NCBI GenBank assembly: GCA_964019415.1 | Contig: OZ025885.1 | Location: forward strand, 67,501 to 131,500 | Source of the DNA: Ianthella basta | Taxonomy: Eukaryota; Porifera; Demospongiae; Verongiida; Ianthellidae | Reading direction: 5' to 3' | DNA: 64,000 nucleotides | In this document: positions 24,670 to 35,500 of the stretch, piece by piece | Numbering within the stretch: the first letter of the stretch is position 1 | Layout of the letters: each line of letters starts with the position of its first letter | Made by a program: the position numbers and the translations under genes | Notes under the pieces: model-generated | Seen by the model: the letters and a program-made list of their open reading frames with translations, nothing else | Database searches by the model: none | Told to the model about the DNA's origin: nothing

Positions 24670-27600
24670 TCAGATTCTGCTGTCTTGTCTTGCTTCCAAA
24701 CGGGCAATCACTGTATTCATCTCTTCCACTTTCACCTTCATCAGCTGGTGTTCAGCTCTCTCTGCCTCCGCCTTCTTCTCCATCACCTCAAGACGAGCTT
24801 GCAGCCGCTGGTTTTCAGCTCTCTCGGCCTTTGCTTTCTTCTCCATCACCTCAAGATGAGCTTGCAGCCGCTGGCGTTCAGCTCTCTCTGCCTCTGCCTT
24901 CTTCTCCATCTCATCCAGGTGAGCTTGCAGTCGCTGGTGTTCAGTATTCTTCTTGATTTGTGCTTCCAATTCAATCACATTTGTCTCAATCTCTGCTACC
25001 CTCCTTGAAGCCATTCGGAGGTGGTCCTGTACTGATGACTGCAGATGTCCCTCCATGTCCTTCTTTGGCAAGGCTACACTACACCCAAACCATTTGTATT
25101 CACACTCGGCTTGCTTCAACATTACACAGTTTACTGACTTGATGTGCTTTTCAACTTCAGAGAGCTCCATCTTCTTGTTGCAGCCGGCCTTCCAATTAGG
25201 ACAGTAGACGACATGGCTGGTGATGCGCTGAAGAGCATTTCTATCTCTGAACACATTGAAAGGTGGATCTGACCGTTCCGTGCTCCTACACGTGGGGCAG
25301 GAGTTGGATTTGGTCTTCCACGCCTCGATGCACCGTGTGCAGTATATCTTCCCACAGCAGGTGGCCTGCACTGGGTCATAGGCCACTGTCTGACACACAG
25401 CACAGACCAGTCCCTCAGGTGGCTTCTCCAGAAAGTGAAACGACCTCCCAGCATAGTCTTGGAGGTGGCCTGTAGGCGTGGTGACCGGGGCCTGGACTGC
25501 TGGGGGGGTTCCCTTGTGTACACGGCCTGGGGAATGGGTTTGAACACCAAAGTCATTCACAAAACAGAGAATAAAAAGTATCTAAAAAGCATAACATAAA
25601 GCATTAGGTATGCAGACAAAACACAAGCCAATGGGTGCAAGGTTATGTGTAGGGGGTTGCCAAATGAGGGAGTCGTACAAGGACTACCTGCACTCCAGAG
25701 CAGCATGTGCGGATTGGCAGGTACACTGTGGAGAATGGTCCAACCAGGCAGGACTTCGGGGCTGCTACGCATGTTTCACAATTAATGAACACAAAATTTG
25801 GCAAATTGAAAGTTAGGCTATTCTGTGCTACACAGCCAAATTGCCAAAGATATCTCCTGACTAATATTTCTGGCCATACAGTATAACTAGGGCATACATT
25901 AAAATGCAACCAGCCCCACTTGAATGTATATAGCTAGCTACTTCAGTAAAGTACAGTGTATGAGCGTAACTCGACCAGGGCAAGTACATTTTGGGCAATA
26001 ATAGAACTGCAATCTGCTTTCACTGGCTGTCAGAAAGAAGGGATAGCAAAGCCAGATGAAGCACTGGATGGCAACAGACCCATCAACACCTACATATTGG
26101 GACCTGCGCAGGGAAGCCCGTCCGTGCTGTGCTAACATAGTGCGCGTTATCGCTTCACCCGAGGGATCAGTGAAAGTGTTCCCGGCCACGCGGGGCAAAT
26201 GACGTCAGCCAATATAGCGGAATGGCCAACAGGCGTGTAGCCCTTGCTGAAGCAATGGGTGACGTTAACAACAATCTGAACGCAGGATGCAGCGATGAAG
26301 TGAAGTGTTGCGCAGATTTGTGGCCGATGGTGGCCAAGTAGAGCGTTTTGTTGTCATGAGCGCCCGCGGAGAACACCGGGCTATTGTGCAATCTAGGTGT
26401 CTCGGGTTGACTGGGACGGATATACATACATATATACAAATGGGGGACGACAACGCGTCACGATTACTTGCCTTGCCTTTCAGCTCAACAATGATGCTTT
26501 CAATGGTATTGTGACTCGTAGTCATTCTACGTAATAAACTATGTTTGCATGGCATATTTATATGTACTAGTTATAACATGGCCGCGAGGGCGCTGGCTGA
26601 TTTATCACACGAGGACGCAAAGCGCCCGAGTGCGATAAATCAACTAAGCGCTCGAGCGGCCGTGTTATAACTGACTTGTTACGATTCAAACACCAGCAAT
26701 TAGCACTTGAATTCGTTCGCTGTCGAATGAATTTACCGAACGAACCTAACTGAAGTTACTATAGAAACCAGAGAACACGCTCTTCTCAGAGCACAAGGTG
26801 AAAGACGAGAAGCGTCGCAAGAAAAAAGCTGTCAGCGGCCTCTCGTACTGAATAAAGCGTTGGCGCCGCTTGAGTCGGCACTAGGGCAGATGATTAGAAG
26901 TCCTACAAGCAGCGTATGAAGGGAGAACTTTCTTTTTAGAGAGTGTACTAGGATTTAAACAACTAGAGAACTTGGGAGTGGCGAGACCTACCTTCAAGTT
27001 GATCCATCAAGTGAACTCGGGAAAGGGAATCTTGGTTTCTCTATCACTAAAGACATCACATGCACAATTACATGTCGCTGCCTTAAAAATACATGTGTGC
27101 TAGGCATAAATTTATGTTGATGACCATGCCTCCAAATGCCAAGCACTCATCATTCCAGAGCCAATGTTCGTGAGAAAGTTCACAAGGTGATGAATATCAA
27201 AGGCATTTTGCTAAAGCAGTAAACAAGACGTTTGTTTAAGGCTAGAAAGTGATTGGATTAGCAAATAAGAGCCCCATTCAACGCAGTGTGTTATGAGGTG
27301 TGAAAGCGTAAACAGTGGCGTTATGCAAAATTAGCTGCAGCTTGCTTTGATTCCTCATGTAACAAACTTTGATACTCCACATATGGCATCTGCACAAAGA
27401 GATACTGTTTGGCAGGTTTAAACCACATACAGTGAATAATTACCAGTAAGCATTAAACCATGGACCCAACTCTACAAGGTGGCAGCAATACCTCATACAG
27501 TGAGAGTGATGTAGCAAAACTAAAGTGACAAGGACACAGACATCAGATTCCACATATGAGTCAGAGTTAACTCCACTGCAGAAACTAACAAGTGTCAGTA

Positions 27601-29823
27601 ACAGTCTGACATAAGTGTGTTATACTCTAAACTAAGGGTGTGAACACAACAACAAACAAACATTTGAGTCAATAACAAACTAAACAGCTAACACCACACA
27701 CAGCATCACCTTAATTTGCAGTGATTTAGAAAATTAACCCCACCTTCCCACCAACACCCAAACTGTACTAAACAGTAAAAGTAAAAGCTAAACCTACAAC
27801 CAAGCTAAGGAGACAAGTCAGACCACCCACAGGCTCACCCTTTGGAGTGGCAACATCGTAGTCTGCTTCCACCTTCATTTTTCCCTTTAAGACAATAAAT
27901 CCCCACAATGGCTTGTCTGTTGGTAGCCCCCTTAACACTACATCAACAGCGTCCATACTATTGTAGCAGAGACAGAACTCTCCACCATCTGACATGCTGC
28001 AACCCATTGTTTTGCCTACTGTACAACATGGCTCCCATGGTAGTGCTCTCCGCCGTCCCTTGTGGTACGCTGCACACCCATTCAGGGCCACTGAAAACCA
28101 CCAGTGCTTGTCACTTTTGATAATGTCATCACGCTTACAGAGCCTTTCCATACTATCTGGACTTGTAGTAGTCAAACCAATACCAAAGTTATAATCCTGC
28201 AAGCAGTGGAAGGTCAGACAACACAACTCATTGATGTATTATCACACCTTAGGCTTAGGTGCCCAAAGGCAAGCTTAAAATGCTAGATCCTGCCTTTGGG
28301 CTTATGCTAGTCTCGAACCCAGACCCATTCTGCCATTTTATAATTGGGGGGGGGGGGCGGAAAAAGGTCTGGCAACACACCGTACCGTTTTCTGTGCCAC
28401 TGCCCGGTGAATCGGGGGCCAATCAGATTGCAGAACGCTATATAAACACGTTAGTCACACAGAGGAGTCTTGCTCGTTACCATTCTCTCTTTAGCAGCTG
28501 TCTCAAGCGCTCATATCTAGCAACAATAGATCTTCAACAGGCCCAGCAGTTCTCCATCACGGACAATGACATGATATTACACCTCCGCTGGTGTCGAAGA
28601 GCTGTTAATCCGTCGCATTGCAGATACGTGTTTCTTGTCGCATACACGGTTCTTGTTGACTACTCCACCCCCTTGACACAGAAAACAATGCGGTGTGTTG
28701 CCTAACCCTTTTCCACCCCTCCCAATTATAACATGGCGGATACATTTGCACCATCCCTACATCTGGCAACATTTTGCCGCGCCTCCTGCTAGTTACTGTG
28801 TAACCATTCCGACTATTCAGTTTCCCTTTACGCCCACAGGTACAGCCTTACAATGTGCCCATCTCTCTACTTTGCTGTGCACTATCTTCTCTTTTCACCA
28901 GGTGGTCCCTGCAAATTGCTTGCTACTCAATCTACTTTGCAGTGCTCTAGAATCCAGGACCTCCTACTCTTCCAATTCTTAATGTGTTTCCATGTAAGTA
29001 TCAGTTGCAGGCTCCATATTCTTTTGGTCAATTCATCTCTTATGTAGCCATCTTGCTCTGCCATGAGACCCCAGCAAACCACTAAGCTCAACTGCAGCGT
29101 CAATGCTTACCATAGCTGTTCACTACATTGCTGTCTGCAAACAACCACACCCACTTTCATGCCCACACTGTTTAGCTCTAGGCCAATACAAACATTGTAC
29201 ACTTCACTGCCAACGCTTGTGATGTTCAACCTTCATCGTAAATCTTGGTGTTGTGTACATGGGAAGATGCATAGCTGGAATTGACATACAATTTTTGTCG
29301 TGTGTAGTAGCCCTTTAGCTTGTTATTGCACAGTCATAACAATATGCAGGCGGAGAAAAAGAGGATGGTAGCAAGACTGCAAGCAACGCAAAATGTTGTC
29401 AGATGTAGAGATGGTGCAAATGTATTCAAAGTCAGCGAATGTTAATGACCTGGGTTTTGCGTGGACAGGCTGGCCCTAGGCCTCCTCTTTGCATGGACCG
29501 GCCCTCTTCCTTGTTTCTACGGTTTTTCCGCCAGTTGGTTTGCCATGCCCTACAGAGACACACTGCATCATCTCTACATCTGCCCTTGCTTTTGGAGGAA
29601 ACATCTTATAATATTTAAAACTTACCGCATATAAAGCTAGACTCTCCTCCAAAACTTTGACAGAGAACTTCCGTCCGACTGGGATAGGTTTGTTTGAAAA
29701 GGCAACAGAATGGAGGTTATCCTTCAACCATGCTGTCTTCCCATCCACGGTCAACTTGATCGAACCGAAGCAGTCCAAGTGGAAATGACCGCGCTCTGGT
29801 ACACCACTACTGCCAGTAGCCAT
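24670..29823 (-). CDS. NHR-RING-TRAF-finger protein, gene 4 (type B, long coiled coil)
   Basis: Exons 29626-29823, 27839-28196, 24670-25526; 470 aa, phases closed. NHR peptides GHFHLDCFGSIKLTVDGK and PLWGFIVLKGKMKVEADYD; RING-like finger (CAVCQTVAYDPVQ, CCGKIYCTRC); TRAF-type finger. The C-terminal coiled coil is the longest in the array: three near-identical 23-residue blocks (MEKKAEAERAERQRLQAHL type, DNA 24745-24955) precede EHQLMKVKVEEMNTVIARLE. Both introns are enlarged: intron 2 (2.3 kb) holds a palindromic MITE and a CpG-rich segment, and intron 1 (1.4 kb) holds promoter-like sequence. Its ATG is 48 bp from the RPS8 ATG on the other strand. Confidence 0.85.
24745..24955 (-). repeat. 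69-bp coding repeat in coiled coil of gene 4
   Basis: Three tandem 69-bp units encode 23-residue heptad-compatible blocks. Gene 5 has one comparable unit; genes 1-3 have shorter coils. Confidence 0.85.
26100..26540. other. CpG-rich segment inside intron 2 of gene 4
   Basis: CpG density is higher than in the flanking intron. It contains a CRE-like TGACGTCA (about 26200) and, on the plus strand, a 39-codon frame starting MANRRVALAEAMGD at about 26222. No family is recognised. It may be an inserted promoter or part of another transposon. Confidence 0.3.
26569..26672. mobile_element. 104-bp palindromic MITE-like element
   Basis: The ends AGTTATAACATGGCCG and CGGCCGTGTTATAACT are inverted repeats with one mismatch. 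Inner arms around GATTTATC/GATAAATC extend the hairpin. Non-coding and intronic. Confidence 0.75.
28410..28480 (+). promoter_or_regulatory. CCAAT/TATA promoter-like sequence in intron 1 of gene 4
   Basis: CCAATCAG (about 28419) followed some 20 bp later by CTATATAAAC (about 28438). Nothing convincing is encoded downstream; the short frames at 28259-28705 and 28695-28982 resemble no family. Confidence 0.3.
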
Positions 29824-29871
29824 GATCACGTGACCACACCCACGTGGCCTTCTCTGCAAGTCGGTACAGAA
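29824..29871. promoter_or_regulatory. 48-bp bidirectional promoter of NHR gene 4 and RPS8, paired CACGTG
   Basis: CACGTG at 29827-29832 and again at 29841-29846, 14 bp apart, between the two start codons. CCTTCTCT (about 29848) resembles the 5'-terminal oligopyrimidine start of ribosomal-protein mRNAs on the plus side. Confidence 0.65.
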
Positions 29872-31353
29872 ATGGGTGAGCGAAAGCAATCGCACTGCAT
29901 CTCCGTCCCATTCCCCCCCTAGTGCACCTCTACCTGCCCTGTCGCGCGGAGAGTGACTTATTTTGTGTTCTTGCCACTTCTTTCACGACCGACCACTTGT
30001 GGTAGTGAGATGCTAATCTCTTCTGCCCTTCCGTCCCGTCCTTGTGTGTAGGGATAACGCGGACTTCCTGGCGTAAGAGGAGAGCGACCGGAGGCAAGAA
30101 AAAGCCCCTGCGTAAGGGGAGGAAGTTCGAGCTAGGCCGTCCTCCCTCAAACACCAAAGTAGGCGACACTTAAGGCGTAGCATTCGCTAAACATGTTTGC
30201 ATGGCACGCGTGTAGTCTCAGTGTGCTGGACACGCAAAGAGACACGTGATGGCTATATCACTTACCCTTGTCCCTCGTGTACCCGCACACACCAGTCCAC
30301 ACCTTCACCTGCCCTGAGTGTAGGCAGTTGTGCGTGTACTCTCAGTGAGACTGTGTTGCTTCTGCCTGTAATGAAGCAGAAATGGTCGCACATGACTCCC
30401 TTCCCGGTGTAGATTGGACCAAACACGCCACACACACCATTCCTCACTTCTACCTGTCTTGAGTGTAGGCAGCTGTGCACATGCTGTCACTGTGTTAGTA
30501 GTGTCTGTTTTAATGAAGTCGGTCCAGGTTGTCCCCCCCCCCCCCCCGGCTGGTGTAGATTGGACCAAAGCGTATACATGTTGTCCGTGTGAGAGGTGGT
30601 AACAAGAAGTATCGTGCCCTGAGGCTGGACCACGGCAACTTCTCCTGGGGCTCAGAGGCTGTCACTTGCAAGACTCGTATCTTAGACGTCGTCTATAACG
30701 CCACCAACAATGAGTTGGTGAGAACAAAAACTCTGGTCAAGAATTGCATAGTGCAGATTGAGGCCACTCCCTTCCGAAAGTGGTACGAGACGCACTACGG
30801 TCTACCCATTGGGAGGAGGAAGGGACCGGCTAAGGTAGGAATGTGGTGACTGTGCAGTGTGTGCCGTGTAGCAAGTGTTTAGGTGGGAGGGGGCCAAGTG
30901 CATCTAGCAGTGTGCCCCACCCCCTTGCCCCACCTACCTAGGAAGTGGAGGAGGAACAAGCCAAGCGCTCCAACCACCTCCAACGCAAGCTGGATGCGAG
31001 GAAGCCGACAGCAAAAGTTGACCCGCACGTTGAAGAGCAGTTCTCCACTGGACGGCTATATGGTGTGTGGGGGGGGGGGGGAGGGGGGATATGGAGGTGT
31101 GTGGTTGAGCATATTTTCTTCTAAGCCTGTATTTCCCTGTATTTGACTGGAGTGATAATGTGCTCTTGGGTTAAATGTCCCTTCCCCTCACCTCCCCTTC
31201 CCCTCTCCTTTTCCAATCCCTTCATCTCCCCTTTACTCCACAGCCTGCCTGTCATCCCGCCCGGGACAGAGTGGGAGGGCGGATGGTTACATTGTTGAGG
31301 GCAAAGAGCTGGACTTTTACTTAAGGAAATTGAAGTCCAAAAAGGGAAAGTGA
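29872..31353 (+). CDS. RPS8: Ribosomal protein S8 (eS8), intact copy
   Basis: Small-subunit ribosomal protein. Exons: coding start ATGG at 29872-29875 (donor GTGAGC), 30052-30158, 30559-30834, 30942-31062, 31244-31353; phases close to 205 aa (human 208). Peptides: [78 protein letters not shown] and a basic end KLKSKKGK. The exon 2 donor must be AAA|GTAGGC; reading past it meets TAA, which is not a real stop. Intron 2 contains a duplicated decoy of the exon 3 acceptor (GTAGATTGGACC at about 30409). The exon 4 donor is followed by a G/T-rich tract. Confidence 0.93.
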
Positions 31354-31516
31354 ACGCTCCCTCTAGCTCTGCACCATGTTTGTCTGATCAATGAATATGT
31401 TGAATTGTTGAACAGTCATACGTTTCAGCTTATTATATGCATGGTACCATATAATATAGAGGGGGGGATAAAATCTTATCTATGATGGTATTTTGTGGGT
31501 ATGCATGGTTGGAATA

Positions 31517-31596
31517 GTCTTGTACCCAGACACAGGTGCGTCGCCTCCCCAAAAACCACTCGGGGGGGAGGGCGTAAGTGGGTCTGGGTACGAGAC
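31517..31596. mobile_element. Short inverted-repeat element, arms GTCTTGTACCCAGAC / GTCTGGGTACGAGAC
   Basis: Arms at 31517-31531 and 31582-31596. A duplicate lies in the later unit at about 41218-41295, and single arms occur at 13392 and 28310. Non-coding, MITE-like. Confidence 0.65.
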
Positions 31597-31611
31597 CAAG
31601 GATGGAAGAGC

Positions 31612-31680
31612 TAGCCTCCCGTAGCCAGTCACTATTTCATCGGCGGGGGCGATGAAATAGGGACTGGCTACGCGAGGCTA
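31612..31680. mobile_element. Snap-back hairpin element, 31-bp arms
   Basis: Arms 31612-31642 and 31650-31680 match at 29 of 31 positions around a 7-base loop. The same hairpin is present at 41311-41379 in the duplicate unit. It probably moved as a MITE before the segmental duplication. Confidence 0.8.
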
Positions 31681-31726
31681 AGGAAGAGCAATTCGGTAGC
31701 CATCTTGTGGTTGCGCAAGAGGCACA

Positions 31727-31849
31727 ATGGCTGCCTCGAGTGGTTCGGCGCGTGTGATAGTCCAGTACATCGCCCTGCGAGGGGACTTGCTCAAAGTTAT
31801 GAAGTGGCCGGTCGGAGCGGTTATAGCGCAGGCCTGCCATGCGTCCATC
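31727..31849 (+). pseudogene. PTRHD1 exon 1 fragment
   Basis: Starts MAASSGSARVIVQYI and is nearly identical to the intact gene at 41434, but stops after the AQACHAS codons. It joins abruptly to the type A NHR fragment on the other strand at 31849/31850, marking a duplication breakpoint. Confidence 0.9.
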
Positions 31850-32041
31850 AAAGGTGCTGCCCTGTGAGCAGTCCAGCTCCCACGGTAGTGGCCTCCTCTG
31901 CCCCTTGTGGTGTGCACAGTTCTGACTGTTGGAGATCACAACCAACCAGTACTGGTCACTGCTGTCAATGTCCTCCCACTTCTGAGGCACTGGTCCACTC
32001 TCTGGGCCCTTGGCTGTGACACCAACACCAATGCCAAGCTC
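31850..32041 (-). pseudogene. Type A NHR exon 2 fragment
   Basis: Matches the first two thirds of exon 2 of gene 1 (ELGIGVGVTAKGPESG to ELDCSQGSTF) and keeps its acceptor at 32041/32042. Truncated by the junction with the PTRHD1 fragment. Downstream intron-like sequence to about 32200 also resembles gene 1. Confidence 0.88.
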
Positions 32042-32501
32042 CTGTATTGAGTCACACAACACAACACATGCACTTGATGGACTGTCACACACAAATAAGC
32101 AAATTGTTACTTGATTATTGCCCCGGCCAGCTACCCTGACTGGTAAACCCATCTCATATCCAATCTCCATCACTCTTATCAGTACTGCTATTCCTTTACT
32201 GTCACATGCACCAACATGCTACTGATCTGAGGAGTCCGTGCAACCCAGATACAGTGAGCAGAGTACAACAGCTCAAGTGTATAGAAATATCCAATCAACT
32301 TACCCCACAACTAACACTTAATTCTTTCTTGTTATTTACCGTAAGCCAGTAACATCGGAGATATCTGTTATAGAAGTTCCCACTTTTCGCAATTCAGAGC
32401 TGCACCCACATACCACATGCACCCCGATTCAACCTTGGTCACAAACACAACCTACCACTGGCTAATCCAGCATAAATAAAAGATACACAAAATAAAAAGG
32501 T

Positions 32502-35500
32502 TCAAATGCAATCTAAGAAATCATCATCAGATTCTGCTGCATTGTCTGTTATGTCTGGTTCATTTTTAACATGCTTCCCATTTGCTTCCAAACTGGCAAT
32601 CACTGTATTCATCTCTTCCATTTTCACCTTCATTAGCTGGTGTTCAGCTCTCTCTGCCTCTGCCTTCTTCTCTACCTCCTCAAGATGCGCTTCCAGTTGC
32701 TGGCGACCAGTTTTCTCCTCCTTGATTTGTGCTTCCAATTCAACCACCCTTCCCTCCATCTCTGTTACCCTCTTCATTGTCATTCGGAGGTGGTTCTCCA
32801 CTGACGACTGCAAATGTCCCTTGATGTCCTTCCTTGGCAGGATTACAGCACAGCCAAACCGCTTGTACTCACATTCCACAGGAGAAAGCAGGAAGCAGTT
32901 CACTGACGTTACGTGCTTTTCCACTTCAGAGAGCTCCATCTTCTTGTTGCAGCCGTCCTTCCAATTTGGACAGTAGACGACAAGGCTGGTGATGCGCTGA
33001 AGAGCATTTCTATCTCTGAACACATTGAAAGGTGGATCTGATTGCTCCGTGCTCCTACACATGGGGCAGGAGTTGCCTCTGGTCTTCCACTCTTCAATGC
33101 ACCTTGCACAGAATATCTTCCCACAACAATTGGCCTGCACTGGGTCGTGTGATAGTGCCTGACACACAGCACAGACCAGTCCCTCAGGTGGCCTCTCCAC
33201 AAAGTGGTAGCTCTTCCCAGCATAGTCCTGGGGGTGGCCCGGAGGTGGGGTGTCCTTGTGCTGGTCTGTAGGTGAGGTGCACTGGGGCTGGCTTACCAGT
33301 CTGGCAACCTTGGGCTGATTTGTAGCTAGAGAGGTTACAAGAAAAGTGAACAAAATAATTATGTACACACAAGAACAATCATAGTAAAATAAATATTAAG
33401 TTTCAGTTTGAGTCAATAACAAATTAAACAGGCTAACACCACACACAGCATCACCTTAATTTGCAGTGATTTAGAAAATTAACTCCACCTTCCCACCAAC
33501 ACCCAAGCTGTAGTAAACAGTAAAAGTAAAAGCTAAACCTACAACCAAGCTAAGGAGACAAGTCAAACCACCCACAGGCTCACCGTTTGGAGTGGCAACA
33601 TCGAAGTCTGCTTCCACCTTCCATTTTCCCCTTAAGACAATAAACCCCCACAATGGCTGGTCTGTTGGTAACCCTGTCAACACTACATCATCAGCGTCCA
33701 TACTATTGTAGCAGAGACGGAACTCTCCCTCCTCTGACACGCTGCAACCCATTGTTTTGCCTACTGTACAACTTGGCTCCCATGGTAGTGCTCTGTACTG
33801 TTCCATGTGGTATGCTCTACACCCATTCCAGTCCACTGAAAGCCAACAGTGCCGCTGGCGACTACCGATAAAGTCATTACGTTTCCAGAGCATTCCACGA
33901 CTATCTGGACTTGTAGTAGTGAAACCAATGCCAAAGTGAGGGGCCTGCAAGCAGTGGAGAGACAGACAACACAACACATCATCATCCTCATCATCAATCT
34001 TCACGGCTTTATCTCCTTAGCAGGAGGTAGCCAAAACAGAAAACAAGTACAGTATGCAGCGACATGGAATATATAAGACAACACAACACATCGATGTATT
34101 ATCACACCTTAGGCTTAGGTGCCCAAGGGCAAGCTTAAGATGCTGGATCCTGCCCTTGGGCTCATGCTGGGTGTCATTAGCTATAGAGCTATAGGTGAAT
34201 GTGTACTGGTATACGCCATGTCTTTCAGCTGTCTGCATGGCTATCACTTCTTCAAACTTATATGATTGAAAAAGCTGCAAGCCAACTACACAGGACCCAT
34301 GCAGTGTAAAGTGCCAATTATCAACTGGTACCAAATATCGACCAATGAGTATCCTAACTCAACAAGAACCTGCTTACACACGGGACCATATACAGAGTAC
34401 AGGACTTTGTGCATGGATAGGAGGCCTCCCTTCAAGACTCCGCTCAGGAACTAGCCATTTATTATCAGGAGAGGGAAGCACTCCTTTACCAGTAAATCAT
34501 ATAGTTTTGCAACCTGGTGCATAAGTCTTAGTGTAAGCATCTCATCCGTACAGGCTTTAGTGCACAAAAGTTACCAACTTGCCTCACAGAATCATGCAGC
34601 TACACAGATTTGGTACGCCATGGACTTCACTCTGAAAACCTAGTTGAGCTATGGACCAATTTGTGGAAAGTCAAAAATTGGTATAGGTGTTTGTCACATG
34701 GTTGATACTGCAAGGTTGAGAAATGGTCAAACACAGGGACCACGGAATGGCAAGCACTTCAATATTTAATCTAGTTACAGCTCAAATAGGCTGAGCAAGA
34801 TAGCAGTGTATTCAGTGATCAGTTTCGATGGTAGAATGTGGTCGATAATTGGCAGCTTATCTGCATACAACCATGTCAAACAAAGAGAAGATAAGCAACA
34901 AAGATGGCATATCCACAAACACTGACAGGAGCATCTTTCCCATTCCAAAATGCCCAAATCACTTCCTCTTGCTTGTAGCTACATTAGCAAATAGCCTCTT
35001 CCATAGACCTTTTCACAAATCAACACACAATGCTACAGTTTCATGGTCCTCCATTCTACTAGTCTACTGTCCAGTGAGCTCTAGATCATCAACATTCCTC
35101 ACAGTGTCTTTGAATTCCAGGGCATTAGTTAACATATTTGGACATTGGCAATGTATTGTGCAAACTTGTGTTACTGAGTTGGTATCGGTTGGGATATGAT
35201 TAGTACATGAATAGTTAGCCAGCAGTTAGCCAAGTGTTCAGCCAGGGAAATGAGCTCGTGTAGAAAAGGCACAAATGAACTGAGGGATCAACCGGAATTA
35301 ACGGACCACGCCTGTAGGCGTTTATTGCCTAATGTAGCTAAATGCCAGCCCTGACCCTAACCCTAACTTTCTCACTAATACGTACATTATTTTAAACCTT
35401 ACCCCTGGCCCAACGAACGGACTCTCCTCCAAAACTTTGACAGAGAACTTCCGCCCGACTGGGATAGGCTCTTTTGAAAAAGCACCAGATTCGTGGCTAG

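Noticed and set aside
28695..29284. Small frames MLPNPFPPL..., MRPQQTTKL... in gene 4 intron 1
   Set aside because: No homology, no coding signature, and they are intronic to a well-supported gene.
30159..30175. Premature TAA in RPS8 exon 2 (…GDT stop)
   Set aside because: The exon ends earlier at AAA|GTAGGC; joined to 30559 it reads NTK-IGPKRIH as in other animals, so this copy is not a pseudogene.
35355..35366. Interstitial telomere (CCCTAACCCTAA)
   Set aside because: Only two units in an NHR gene intron; too short to mean anything.
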